NCBI GenBank assembly: GCA_942490645.1
Contig: CALNXN010000001.1
Location: forward strand, 1 to 64,000
DNA length: 64,000 nucleotides
Direction of reading: 5' to 3'
DNA from: CALNXN01 sp942490645
GTDB taxonomy: Bacteria; Pseudomonadota; Alphaproteobacteria; Rhodobacterales; Rhodobacteraceae
A model generated the notes under the pieces. The model had not been told where the DNA came from, did not search any database, and saw only the letters and a list, made by a program, of their open reading frames with translations. The translations under genes and the position numbers were made by a program. Below, piece by piece: positions 43,262 through 52,400 of the stretch. Within the stretch, counting starts at the first letter, position 1. Each line of letters starts with the position of its first letter.

Positions 43262-44584
43262 TCAGCCCATCAAATGCGTGTGTATGTCCATCGCGGCATC
43301 GCGCCCTTCGGCGACAGCGGTCACTGTCAGGTCATCGCCACCGGATGCGCAATCACCGCCTGCCCAGATGCCTGACACACTGGTGCGCCCGGCATCGTCC
43401 ACCTTGATCTTGCGCCCATCCAATTCCGGCAAATCATCACCTTCCAGCGTTTGCCCGATCGCCTTGAACACCTGATCCGCAGTCAATCTCAAATGCTGGC
43501 CAGTGCCCTGCATCGCGTCATCGACATACTCAAACTCGACCTCGCGCACGGCACCGTTGCCATGAACCGCCACTGGAATTGCCTGGGTGACAATCCGCAC
43601 ACCTTTGCTGGCAGCCAGATCCTGTTCAAACACGCTCGCATTCATCCGGTCGCGTCCCCGGCGGTAAACCAGCGTCACGTTGAGCGCCCCAAGCAGTTTG
43701 GCCTGAACAGCGGCATCCACCGCAGTCATTCCGCCGCCAATGACAATCACATCGCGGCCAACGGGCACCTTGCCCAAATCGCTGGCCTGCCGCAGGGTCG
43801 CGATAAAGTCGACCGCATCCGCGACACCGTCTTTATCCTCGCCCGGCGCACCCAGAGCGTTCACGCCACCAAGCCCCATACCCAAAAACACCGCATCATG
43901 CGCCGATTGAAGCGCGCTGAGCGTGATGTCGGCCCCCAACGCCTGTCCGTAGCGCATCTCGATCCCGCCGATCTGCAGCAGCCAATCCACCTCGGCCTGC
44001 GCATAGCCGCCGGTGGTCTTGTAGGTCGCGATTCCAAATTCGTTCAAACCACCGGGTTTCGCGGCCGCATCATACACCACCACGTCGTGCCCCAGCATCG
44101 CCAAACGGTGCGCACAGGATAAGCCCGCAGGCCCTGCGCCGACCACGGCGACAGATTTCCCCGTCGCTTGTGCACGGGTGAAAGGATGCACCCCCTTAGT
44201 TTGTAGGTGATCCGTCGCATAGCGCTGCAGCTGACCGATCAGCACCGGTTTGCCTTCCGCCAGTTCCCGCACACAGGCCTCTTCGCACAGCGTTTCCGTT
44301 GGACAGACCCGCGCGCACATGCCGCCCATGATGTTCTGGCTCAGGATCGTTTTGGCAGCGGCATCCGGCGTGCCGGTCGCGATCTGGCGGATAAACAAGG
44401 GGATGTCGATGTCCGTCGGGCAGGCGGTGATGCAGGGCGCATCATGGCAGAAGTAACAGCGATCCGCCGCCACCAGCGCCTCGTGTCCGTCGAGCGGCGG
44501 ATGCAGATCCGAAAACTGATCCGCATAGGCATCGGCATCAAGTCGCCCTGCCACAATACCCGGAGTGAATTGGTCCTGCGCCAT
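43262..44584 (-). CDS. preT: NAD-dependent dihydropyrimidine dehydrogenase subunit PreT
   Basis: A 440-residue flavoprotein partner of PreA. The N-terminal iron-sulfur region has CYFCHDAPCITACPTDIDI and CARVCPTETLCEEAC. The FAD motif is VAVVGAGPAGLSCAHRLAML and the NAD(P) motif VIVIGGGMTAVDAAVQA. The C-terminal GIWAGGDCASGGDD is standard for the GltD-like family. It passes electrons from NADH to PreA. A RutR-like site lies 55 bases upstream of the ATG, and preA starts 92 bp after its stop. Confidence 0.96.
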   Translation of the reverse strand: MAQDQFTPGIVAGRLDADAYADQFSDLHPPLDGHEALVAADRCYFCHDAPCITACPTDIDIPLFIRQIATGTPDAAAKTILSQNIMGGMCARVCPTETLCEEACVRELAEGKPVLIGQLQRYATDHLQTKGVHPFTRAQATGKSVAVVGAGPAGLSCAHRLAMLGHDVVVYDAAAKPGGLNEFGIATYKTTGGYAQAEVDWLLQIGGIEMRYGQALGADITLSALQSAHDAVFLGMGLGGVNALGAPGEDKDGVADAVDFIATLRQASDLGKVPVGRDVIVIGGGMTAVDAAVQAKLLGALNVTLVYRRGRDRMNASVFEQDLAASKGVRIVTQAIPVAVHGNGAVREVEFEYVDDAMQGTGQHLRLTADQVFKAIGQTLEGDDLPELDGRKIKVDDAGRTSVSGIWAGGDCASGGDDLTVTAVAEGRDAAMDIHTHLMG

Positions 44585-44638
44585 GCGCGATCCCTCTTGT
44601 TGAATGTCGTTAAAATCAGGCTGTCATGGAACACTTTT

Positions 44639-44654
44639 TTTATCAACTGGTAAA
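44639..44654. promoter_or_regulatory. RutR-like operator before preT
   Basis: TTTATCAACTGGTAAA has the same 16-base length and the same right half TGGTAAA as the site at 40532, with one change in the left half (TTTATCA). It sits 55 bases before the preT start, where an operator is expected. Confidence 0.6.
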
Positions 44655-44973
44655 ATTTGTATTCAACTCTGGCACCGTGCCCTTTGCTTAAATCACAGGC
44701 ACATAGGAGGTTGATAGAACTGGCCCTAGGCTTGATCACCTCAAAGACAGGCGAACGGAGTCAATGCCAACACCTCCCGTAAGGCGGGAAGTCGCCCACG
44801 CGATCCTGTCACAAAAGCTTTGCTTGAAAAATGTGCACTTCGCCTCATTATTTGCGTGCGACGCGAATACCAATCGACCACTGCTCCTAACGGCTCAGTT
44901 CCCTCGATCTGCTATCGACTGAGCCAAGCTGCCGCACAATGCGGGCAGTAAAGATTAATAGGAGACCACGGTT
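44655..44973 (+). promoter_or_regulatory. Cold-shock gene leader region with hairpin
   Basis: There is no gene in this 319-bp stretch between preT and the second csp gene. GGCTCAGT at 44892-44899 pairs with ACTGAGCC at 44918-44925, and an inner TCGA/TCGA can extend the stem. The hairpin lies about 50 bases before the csp ATG, where cold-shock mRNAs often have structured 5' leaders. AGGAGACC precedes the start. Confidence 0.4.
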
Positions 44974-45180
44974 ATGGCTTCTGGCACCGTGAAATGGTTC
45001 AACACAACCAAAGGCTACGGCTTCATCGCGCCTGACGGCGGCGGCAAAGACATTTTCGTTCATATTTCCGCTGTGGAGCGGGCCGGGCTGACCGGGCTTG
45101 CTGACGATCAAAAGGTGACTTTCGACATCGAAGCAGGTCGGGATGGCCGCGAAAGCGCGGCAAATATCGCGCTCGCCTGA
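44974..45180 (+). CDS. Cold-shock domain protein
   Basis: A 68-residue OB-fold protein with RNP1 KGYGFIAPDGG and RNP2 DIFVHISAVE. It is the same length as the copy at 31632 and differs at only a few positions (for example Y for F in RNP1, and ADDQ for NDNQ). It probably acts as a nucleic-acid chaperone. It is monocistronic, with a hairpin leader and a strong terminator. Confidence 0.96.
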   Translation: MASGTVKWFNTTKGYGFIAPDGGGKDIFVHISAVERAGLTGLADDQKVTFDIEAGRDGRESAANIALA

Positions 45181-45212
45181 CCGCACCAAATACGGATTGA
45201 ATATCAAAAATC

Positions 45213-45236
45213 GGGCGCTCTTGCAGCGCCCTTTTT
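45213..45236 (+). terminator. Intrinsic terminator after the second csp gene
   Basis: GGGCGCT, a five-base loop, AGCGCCC and TTTTT. It starts 33 bases past the stop at 45180. Confidence 0.92.
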
Positions 45237-45247
45237 CATGCGAAAGC

Positions 45248-45883
45248 TCAGGGTTTGATCTTGCCTACCAACTCCAACACGCGCGGCCCCACCACCTCAA
45301 CGATCCTTGATACACCTTCGGCATTAGGATGTATGCCATCGCCTTGCATGAACGCACGCGCCGCTGCTGGGTCGCCTTCTGCCGACAGCCCTTCGAAAAA
45401 GCTGGCCTGTAGAATCGCATCGTAATCACGCGCCAAATCCGGGTAGATCGCATCAAACGATGCCTTGTAGTCAGGCCCGTAATTTCCGGGTGCCTCCATC
45501 CCGATCAGCAGCACCTCGACATCCTGTTGTTGCGCGGCCGACAGTATACCCTCAAGGTTGGCGCGACTGACCTCCGGGGCCAGACCCCGCAGAACGTCAT
45601 TGCCGCCCAAGGCCACGATCATGCCGTCCACATCGGGCGTCAGTGTCCATGCCACCCGCGACAGACCGCCCGCTGTCGTGTCACCCGATACACCGGCATT
45701 GACCAGCCGCACCTGTGCGCCCTGTGCATCCAACCAAGATTGCAACTGCGGCACAAAACCCTGCTCCGGGACCAGTCCGTAGCCTTGCGTGAGGCTGTCG
45801 CCCAAAGCCGCAATCACCAGGTCTTCGGCCTGCGCCGCGCCTGCTAAACCAAAGACAATCCCAATGAATGCCTTGCGCATCAT
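45248..45883 (-). CDS. tesA: Arylesterase / SGNH hydrolase (TesA-like)
   Basis: A 211-residue periplasmic esterase. The signal peptide is RKAFIGIVFGLAGAAQAEDL (cleavage after AQA). SGNH blocks are ALGDSLTQGYG (nucleophile Ser), NAGVSGDTTAGG, IVALGGNDVLRG (Asn) and GDGIHPNAEG (Asp/His). It is a TesA-type lysophospholipase/thioesterase. There are two adjacent ATGs, at 45883 and 45880, with GGAG ahead. It is divergent from an ABC pair, the same tesA-ybbA-ybbP arrangement as in E. coli. Confidence 0.92.
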   Translation of the reverse strand: MMRKAFIGIVFGLAGAAQAEDLVIAALGDSLTQGYGLVPEQGFVPQLQSWLDAQGAQVRLVNAGVSGDTTAGGLSRVAWTLTPDVDGMIVALGGNDVLRGLAPEVSRANLEGILSAAQQQDVEVLLIGMEAPGNYGPDYKASFDAIYPDLARDYDAILQASFFEGLSAEGDPAAARAFMQGDGIHPNAEGVSRIVEVVGPRVLELVGKIKP

Positions 45884-45930
45884 GATCCAAGCTCCATATC
45901 CCAAACGTACCCCGACAAAGGCGTTGCCAC

Positions 45931-46620
45931 GTGAATGATCAAGTCTTCTCCCTGAAAAATGCGACGTTGTCACTGGATGGCAATGCCGGGCGCGTAGATA
46001 TCCTTCAAGGGATTTCGCTGGATGTGGCCAAAGGTGAAACGCTCGGGCTGATCGGGCCGTCCGGGTCCGGCAAGTCATCTCTGCTGATGGTGATGGGCGG
46101 TTTGGAGCGGGCAACAGGCGGTACTGTCATGGCGCTCGGGCATGATCTGACTGGCATGAGCGAAGATCAACTGGCCCGCTTTCGCCGCGATCATATGGGC
46201 GTCGTGTTCCAGTCTTTCCACCTGATCCCCACAATGACCGCGTTGGAAAACGTGGCCACGCCGCTGGAACTGGCCGGCGACAAAGATGCATTTACCAGGG
46301 CGGCGGAGGAGTTGGACACCGTGGGCCTTGGGCACCGCGCGGGACACTACCCTTCGCAGTTGTCCGGTGGGGAACAACAGCGTGTCGCCCTCGCACGTGC
46401 CTCCGCCCCACGCCCCGATATATTGCTGGCCGATGAGCCAACAGGCAATCTGGATGGCACAAATGGTGCGGCTATCATCGACCTGCTGTTTTCGCTGCGT
46501 GACAAACACGGGGCGACGCTGGTTCTGGTGACGCATTCCAACACTCTGGCCGCACGCTGCGACAGGGTCGTGCGACTGGCCGATGGCCGCATAGTCCCTC
46601 AATCCAAGGCCGCCGAATGA
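45931..46620 (+). CDS. ybbA: ABC transporter ATP-binding protein YbbA
   Basis: A 229-residue ATPase of the LolD/MacB-type group. Walker A is GLIGPSGSGKSSLLMVMGGL, the Q-loop is in GVVFQSFHLIPTMTALENV, the signature is QLSGGEQQRVALARA, and Walker B is ILLADEPTGNLDG. It starts at GTG 45931. Its stop overlaps the ATG of the permease gene (ATGA), and it is divergent from tesA with 47 bp between. Such systems act by mechanotransmission on envelope substrates. The exact substrate is unknown. Confidence 0.92.
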   Translation: MNDQVFSLKNATLSLDGNAGRVDILQGISLDVAKGETLGLIGPSGSGKSSLLMVMGGLERATGGTVMALGHDLTGMSEDQLARFRRDHMGVVFQSFHLIPTMTALENVATPLELAGDKDAFTRAAEELDTVGLGHRAGHYPSQLSGGEQQRVALARASAPRPDILLADEPTGNLDGTNGAAIIDLLFSLRDKHGATLVLVTHSNTLAARCDRVVRLADGRIVPQSKAAE

Positions 46621-49133
46621 GCCTTGCACTGGCCAGCACTTTCGCGCGCCGTGAGTTGCGTGGCGGGCTGAAGGGCTTTCGCATCTTTTTGGCCTGTCTG
46701 GCCTTGGGCGTTGCGGCCATTGCCGCCGTGGGATCTGTGCGCGCCTCCATCGAGGCGGGACTGGCGCGCGAGGGCGCGGCCCTTCTGGGCGGCGATGCAG
46801 AGATGGATTTCACCTACCGCTTTGCCTCCGAAGACGAACGCGCGTGGATGGCCACCCGCGCCGATGCGGTCTCTGAGGTCGTGGATTTCAGGTCCATGGC
46901 CGTGGTCGGCGACGAACGCGGCCTGACCCAGATCAAGGGCGTCGATGCAGCTTATCCGCTGGTCGGGCGCGTCGGCCTTGCGCCGGACATTCCTCTGGAT
47001 GAGGCTCTGTCGAGCGAAAATGGCCTGCCAGGGGCCGTAATGGAGCGTGTGTTGATCGACCGCATGGGCCTTTCTGTCGGAGATACTTTCGCACTGGGCA
47101 CCAAGACGTTCCGCCTCACCGCCGTTCTCGAAAATGAGCCTGACAGCGCTGCGGGTGGGTTCGCACTGGGCCCACGCACCATCGTGCGCACCCAAAGTCT
47201 CGAGGGATCGTCCCTGCTGGCCCCCGGCACTTTGTTTTCCACCAAATACCGCCTTGATCTGCCGCCGAATGCGGATCTCGCCGAACTTGAACGCGACGCC
47301 CGCATGGCCTTTGAAGACACAGGCCTGCGATGGACGGATGCGCGCAACGGCGCCCCCGGCGTGGCGGAATTCGTTGACCGTCTGGGCGCCTTCTTGGTGC
47401 TCGTCGGACTGTCAGGTCTTGCTGTGGGCGGCGTTGGCGTTTCTGCGGCGGTGCGCGCATATCTGGCGGGTAAAACCAACGTGATCGCGACACTGCGCAC
47501 CTTGGGGGCCGACCGCGCCACAATCTTTCAAACCTATTTCCTGCAAATCGGGGTGTTGTCTGTGGTCGGCATCATGATTGGCGTTGCGTTGGGTGCGCTT
47601 GTGCCGATCCTGCTCGCGCCCCTGATCGAGGCCCGCCTGCCGATTCCGGCCAACCTCGCGATCTACCCGGCACCTTTGGCCGAGGCCGCGATTTACGGGC
47701 TGCTCACGGCCTTTGTCTTTACACTCTGGCCACTGGCACGCACCGAAGACATTCGTGCCGCCACCTTGTTCCGCGATGCACTATCGGCTGGCCCAATGCT
47801 GCCTGCGGCGCGCTATCTATTGGCTATTGCCTTGGGCCTTGGTCTGCTGATTGGACTGGCGGGTTGGTTTTCCGGGACGTGGCGGCTGACGCTCTGGACA
47901 GCGGGCGGCATCGCGGCGGCCCTCGTGATGCTTGCCGCATCGGCCTATCTCATCCGCGTTCTGTCGCGGCAGGGTGGTCGCGTGGCCAAGGGGCGGCCCA
48001 GGTTGCGGTGGGCGCTCGCCGCGATCAGTGGCCCGCGCGAAGGTGCCGCGTCAGTGGTCTTGTCGCTCGGCCTTGGTCTCTCTGTCTTGGCTGCTGTGGG
48101 TCAGATCGACGGCAACCTGCGCAATGCGATCACCGGCAACCTGCCCGACGTGGCGCCGTCGTATTTCTTCGTCGACATTCAAAAAGACCAGATGGAAGGC
48201 TACACCGAACGGCTTGAAAATGACCCAGCCGTGCGACGCATCCAATCTGCGCCTATGCTGCGCGGCGTGATCACCCGGATCAACGACAAACCCGCCCGTG
48301 AGGTCGCGGGCAACCATTGGGTGCTCGAAGGGGACCGCGGTGTGACCTATTCCGCTGAAATGCCCGCAGGCACCAGGTTGACGGAAGGCACTTGGTGGGC
48401 CGAGAATCACAGTGGCCTGCCCCAGATCAGCTTTGCCGATGAAGAGGCCGAGGAAATGGGGCTCAGCCTTGGCGATACCCTCACCATCAATATTCTGGGC
48501 CGCGACATAACCGGCACCATCACCAGCTTTCGCGAGGTTGATTTTTCGACCGCCGGCATCGGGTTTATCCTGTCGATGAATCCTGCCGCTCTGTCCGGTG
48601 CGCCGCACAGCTTCATTTCGACCGTCTACGCCGAACCCGAGGCCGAAGCCGCCATCCTGCGCGATCTGGCCAATCAATTTCCCAACATCACCGCCATTCG
48701 CGTCCGCGACGCAATCGACCGCGTGGCCGATGTGCTGAGTGGGTTGGCCGCGGCCACGTCCTACGGCGCAGGCGCGACCCTGCTGACGGGCTTTCTGGTC
48801 TTGATCGGCGCAGCGGCGGCAGGAACGTCCGCGCGCACCTATGAGGCCGCCGTGCTCAAAACGCTGGGCGCCACGCGACGCTCCATCCTGATCAGCTTTG
48901 CCCTGCGCGCAGCGCTTCTGGGGCTCTGTGCCGGACTTGTGGCGCTTGGGGCAGGCATCGCTGGCGGCTGGGCCGTCAGCACCTACGTGATGGACACGGA
49001 TTTCTCCATCATATGGCCCTCTGCGCTGGTCATCATTGCGGGCGGAGTGCTGGCCACGTTGGCCGCAGGTTTGGCGTTTGCATGGGCCCCGATCAATGCA
49101 AGGCCCGCACAGGTTTTGCGCGCCCGCGAATAG
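46617..49133 (+). CDS. ybbP: FtsX-type ABC permease YbbP
   Basis: An 838-residue inner-membrane protein with two FtsX-like permease units. One has helices at about residues 20-40 and 260-440 (VLVGLSGLAVGGVGVSAAVR, TNVIATLRTLGADRATIF). The second spans about 480-510 and 720-830 (LTGFLVLIGAAAAGTSARTY, AAVLKTLGATRRSILISFAL). The large periplasmic domains between them are MacB-like. It is translationally coupled to ybbA. It converges with gcvP, with three bases between the stops. Confidence 0.93.
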   Translation: MSLALASTFARRELRGGLKGFRIFLACLALGVAAIAAVGSVRASIEAGLAREGAALLGGDAEMDFTYRFASEDERAWMATRADAVSEVVDFRSMAVVGDERGLTQIKGVDAAYPLVGRVGLAPDIPLDEALSSENGLPGAVMERVLIDRMGLSVGDTFALGTKTFRLTAVLENEPDSAAGGFALGPRTIVRTQSLEGSSLLAPGTLFSTKYRLDLPPNADLAELERDARMAFEDTGLRWTDARNGAPGVAEFVDRLGAFLVLVGLSGLAVGGVGVSAAVRAYLAGKTNVIATLRTLGADRATIFQTYFLQIGVLSVVGIMIGVALGALVPILLAPLIEARLPIPANLAIYPAPLAEAAIYGLLTAFVFTLWPLARTEDIRAATLFRDALSAGPMLPAARYLLAIALGLGLLIGLAGWFSGTWRLTLWTAGGIAAALVMLAASAYLIRVLSRQGGRVAKGRPRLRWALAAISGPREGAASVVLSLGLGLSVLAAVGQIDGNLRNAITGNLPDVAPSYFFVDIQKDQMEGYTERLENDPAVRRIQSAPMLRGVITRINDKPAREVAGNHWVLEGDRGVTYSAEMPAGTRLTEGTWWAENHSGLPQISFADEEAEEMGLSLGDTLTINILGRDITGTITSFREVDFSTAGIGFILSMNPAALSGAPHSFISTVYAEPEAEAAILRDLANQFPNITAIRVRDAIDRVADVLSGLAAATSYGAGATLLTGFLVLIGAAAAGTSARTYEAAVLKTLGATRRSILISFALRAALLGLCAGLVALGAGIAGGWAVSTYVMDTDFSIIWPSALVIIAGGVLATLAAGLAFAWAPINARPAQVLRARE

Positions 49134-49136
49134 CGC

Positions 49137-51980
49137 CTACTCGGCAGCTTCAGCGTAATCTTCTAATGGCGGGCAAGTACACACCAGATGTCGATCGCCA
49201 TAGACATTGTCGACCCGGTTCACCGGCGGCCAGTATTTATCCACCCGGAACGCACCCGGCGGGAAACAACCCTGCTCGCGGCTGTAAGGCCGGTCCCAAT
49301 CGCCGACCAGATCCTCGACCGTATGCGGCGCATTTTTCAGCGGGTTGTTGGCGGGATCAATCCGTTTTGCTTCAATGTCCGCTATCTCGGCACGGATCGC
49401 CAGCATGGCATCGCAAAACCGGTCAAGCTCGGCCTTGGTTTCGCTTTCTGTCGGCTCAACCATCAAGGTGCCTGCCACGGGCCAGCTCATCGTCGGGGCG
49501 TGGAACCCGCAATCCATCAACCGCTTGGCGATGTCTTCGACCGTGACGCCTGCGCTCTCCTCAAAGGGGCGCACATCCAGAATGCACTCATGCGCGACGC
49601 GCCCTGATGGCCCGCGATACAGAACCTCAAACGCCCCCTCCAGCCGCTTGGCAATGTAGTTGGCGTTCAGAATGGCAACACGCGTCGCCTGCGTCAGACC
49701 CTCGCCGCCCATCATCAGACAATAGGCCCAGCTGATCGGCAACAGAGATGGCGACCCAAAAGGCGCTGCAGAAACCGCCCCTTCGCCGGTGTTCGGATCA
49801 CCGGGCAGATGCGGCACCAGATGCGCCTTGACGCCGATAGGGCCCATGCCAGGCCCACCGCCACCATGCGGAATGCAGAACGTCTTGTGCAGGTTCAGGT
49901 GGCTGACGTCGCCACCCAGATCACCGGGGCGGCTCAAGCCCACCATGGCGTTCATATTGGCCCCGTCGATATACACCTGACCGCCATGCGCATGGGTGAT
50001 GCTGGTCACTTCGGTCACGGTTTCCTCAAACACGCCGTGCGTAGAGGGATAGGTGATCATGCAGGCCGCAAGGTTGTCCGAATGCGCCTCGGCTTTGGCG
50101 CGAAAATCCTCGACATCGATGTCGCCATTGTCGGCGGATTTTATGACCACGACCTTCCACCCGACCATCTGCGCGCTGGCTGGGTTCGTGCCATGTGCAC
50201 TCATCGGGATCAGACAGACATTGCGGTGATCCTGACCCTGACTGCGGTGGTAGGCGGCAATGGTCAACAAACCCGCGTATTCGCCCTGCGCGCCCGAGTT
50301 GGGCTGCATAGAGATCGCATCATAGCCCGTGATCTCGCACAGCTTTGCACTCAGATCATCAATCATCTCGGTATAGCCTGCCGCCTGATCCGTGGGCGCG
50401 TAAGGATGGATCAGCGAAAACTCGCGCCAACTCACGGGCATCATCTCGGCCGCCGAATTCAACTTCATGGTACACGACCCAAGCGGGATCATCGCGCGGT
50501 CCAGCGCCAGATCACGATCCGCAAGACGCCGCATGTAGCGCATCATTTCCGTCTCGGCGCGGTTCATGTGAAAGATCGGGTGCGTCAGGTAATCCGTCGT
50601 GCGCAGCATCTCTTCGGGAAACCGGTAATCAGGCTTGAAATCCCGGTCGGTTTTTTCAATGCCGAACGCGCGCCATACCGCCTCGATCGTGGCTGGGCGA
50701 CAGCGCTCATCCATGCTGATCCCCACGCGGGTTTCACCAACACGGCGCAGGTTGACGCCTTCATCGACCGCCGACTTGAGAACCGCCGACTGCAAGGGAC
50801 CCACGTCCACCGTGATGGTGTCGAAAAACGCCTGCGGGTCGACCTTGAAGCCAGACGCTTCCAACCCCTTGGCCAGCCGAACGGTCTTGCGGTGAATACG
50901 CTGCGCAATCGCTTTCAGGCCCTCGGGCCCATGGAACACAGCATACATCGACGCCATCACAGCCAATAACGCCTGTGCCGTGCACACGTTCGACGTCGCC
51001 TTTTCGCGGCGGATGTGCTGCTCGCGCGTCTGCAGTGACAATCGATAGGCACGGTTGCCATGGGAGTCGACCGACACCCCGACAATACGCCCCGGCATCG
51101 CCCGCTTTAGCGCATCGCGGCAAGCCAGATAAGCCGCGTGCGGCCCGCCATACCCCTCCGGCACCCCAAACCTCTGGGTTGAGCCGACAGCGATATCCGC
51201 GCCCATCGCACCCGGCTCTTTCAGCAGCGTCAGCGAAAGCGGATCCGCCGAAACCACCCCGATCGCCTGATGCGCGTGCAGCGCTTCGATCTGCGGGGTG
51301 AAATCCCGCACGTGCCCATAGGTGCCCGGATACTGAAACAACGCACCAAAAACCGCCGCTGCATCCATCTTGTCCGGATTGCCGACAATCACCTCAATTC
51401 CCAAAGGTGCCGCACGGGTACGGATCACCGCGATATTCTGCGGATGGCAATCGCGATCCACGAAAAACGCCCGCGCCTTGGATTTCGCCACACGCAGCGC
51501 CATCGTCATCGCCTCCGCACAGGCCGTCGCCTCATCCAAAAGCGACGCATTGGCCACCTCCAGCCCTGTCAGATCGCTCACCATGGTCTGAAAATTCAAT
51601 AACGCCTCAAGACGCCCTTGGCTGATCTCTGGTTGATATGGCGTATAGGCCGTGTACCAAGCCGGATTTTCCAAAATGTTACGCTGAATGGCCGGCGGCG
51701 TGACCGTCCCATGATACCCCTGTCCGATCAGCGACGTCAGCACCTTGTTCTTGGCAGCCGTAATGCGCAGATGCTCCAACACCTCGCGCTCCGACATTGC
51801 CTTGCCAAAATCCAATGGCGCCTTCTGCCGAATGGACTTCGGTAATGTGTCCTCCATCAGCGCATTCAGAGAAGGTGCACCTACAACATCCAACATATCC
51901 GACATCTCCGCCGGTGACGGGCCAATATGTCGCCGGTTGGCGAAATCATAAGGAAGGTATTCGGTCGGCTTGAAGGTCAT
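49137..51980 (-). CDS. gcvP: Glycine dehydrogenase (decarboxylating), P protein
   Basis: A 947-residue PLP enzyme that decarboxylates glycine and passes aminomethyl to lipoyl-GcvH. It has the full-length fused form. The PLP lysine is in DVSHLNLHKTFCIPHGGG, followed by GPGMGPIGVKAHL. IGQGYHGTVTPPAIQRNIL and PYQPEISQGRLEALLNFQ are family signatures. GAGGGA precedes the ATG by six to seven bases. It is third in gcvT-gcvH-gcvP, 58 bp after gcvH. Confidence 0.98.
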   Translation of the reverse strand: MTFKPTEYLPYDFANRRHIGPSPAEMSDMLDVVGAPSLNALMEDTLPKSIRQKAPLDFGKAMSEREVLEHLRITAAKNKVLTSLIGQGYHGTVTPPAIQRNILENPAWYTAYTPYQPEISQGRLEALLNFQTMVSDLTGLEVANASLLDEATACAEAMTMALRVAKSKARAFFVDRDCHPQNIAVIRTRAAPLGIEVIVGNPDKMDAAAVFGALFQYPGTYGHVRDFTPQIEALHAHQAIGVVSADPLSLTLLKEPGAMGADIAVGSTQRFGVPEGYGGPHAAYLACRDALKRAMPGRIVGVSVDSHGNRAYRLSLQTREQHIRREKATSNVCTAQALLAVMASMYAVFHGPEGLKAIAQRIHRKTVRLAKGLEASGFKVDPQAFFDTITVDVGPLQSAVLKSAVDEGVNLRRVGETRVGISMDERCRPATIEAVWRAFGIEKTDRDFKPDYRFPEEMLRTTDYLTHPIFHMNRAETEMMRYMRRLADRDLALDRAMIPLGSCTMKLNSAAEMMPVSWREFSLIHPYAPTDQAAGYTEMIDDLSAKLCEITGYDAISMQPNSGAQGEYAGLLTIAAYHRSQGQDHRNVCLIPMSAHGTNPASAQMVGWKVVVIKSADNGDIDVEDFRAKAEAHSDNLAACMITYPSTHGVFEETVTEVTSITHAHGGQVYIDGANMNAMVGLSRPGDLGGDVSHLNLHKTFCIPHGGGGPGMGPIGVKAHLVPHLPGDPNTGEGAVSAAPFGSPSLLPISWAYCLMMGGEGLTQATRVAILNANYIAKRLEGAFEVLYRGPSGRVAHECILDVRPFEESAGVTVEDIAKRLMDCGFHAPTMSWPVAGTLMVEPTESETKAELDRFCDAMLAIRAEIADIEAKRIDPANNPLKNAPHTVEDLVGDWDRPYSREQGCFPPGAFRVDKYWPPVNRVDNVYGDRHLVCTCPPLEDYAEAAE

Positions 51981-52038
51981 GGCGCATCCCTCGCTTCATT
52001 GTTCCAAAAATATGCAAAACCCCGGGCGGCAATCCGCG

Positions 52039-52398
52039 CTACTTGATGAAGGCCTGATAAGCCGCCTCATCCATAAAATCATCCAGCTGGCTCGGATCAC
52101 TCACCGTCATCTTGAAAAACCACGCCTCGCCTTGAGCGTCTTCGTTCACGAGCGCCGGATTATCGGTCAAAGCCGTATTCACCTCCGTGATCTCTCCATC
52201 CACCGGTGCCAGAATGTCCGAGGCCGCCTTCACGCTTTCGATGACAACCACCTCGTCGTCCTTGCTCACGGTCGTACCTTCCTCGGGCAGCTCGATGAAC
52301 ACCACGTCGCCCAACTGCTCGGCCGCGTGAATCGTAATGCCGACGACCATTTCATCGCCATCTTCGCGCAGCCACTCGTGCTCCTCGGTAAATTTCAT
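52039..52398 (-). CDS. gcvH: Glycine cleavage system H protein
   Basis: A 119-residue lipoyl carrier starting MKFTEEHEWLREDGDEMVV. The lipoylated lysine is in VVVIESVKAASDILAPVDGE. The C-terminal EAWFFKMTVSDPSQLDDFM is typical. It shuttles the aminomethyl group between GcvP and GcvT. An ATG two codons upstream (52404) is a less likely start. It begins two bases after the gcvT stop. Confidence 0.98.
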   Translation of the reverse strand: MKFTEEHEWLREDGDEMVVGITIHAAEQLGDVVFIELPEEGTTVSKDDEVVVIESVKAASDILAPVDGEITEVNTALTDNPALVNEDAQGEAWFFKMTVSDPSQLDDFMDEAAYQAFIK

Positions 52399-52400
52399 AG

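Noticed and set aside
49809..50969. 386-codon open frame antisense to gcvP
   Set aside because: His/Arg-rich translation typical of antisense to GC-rich genes.
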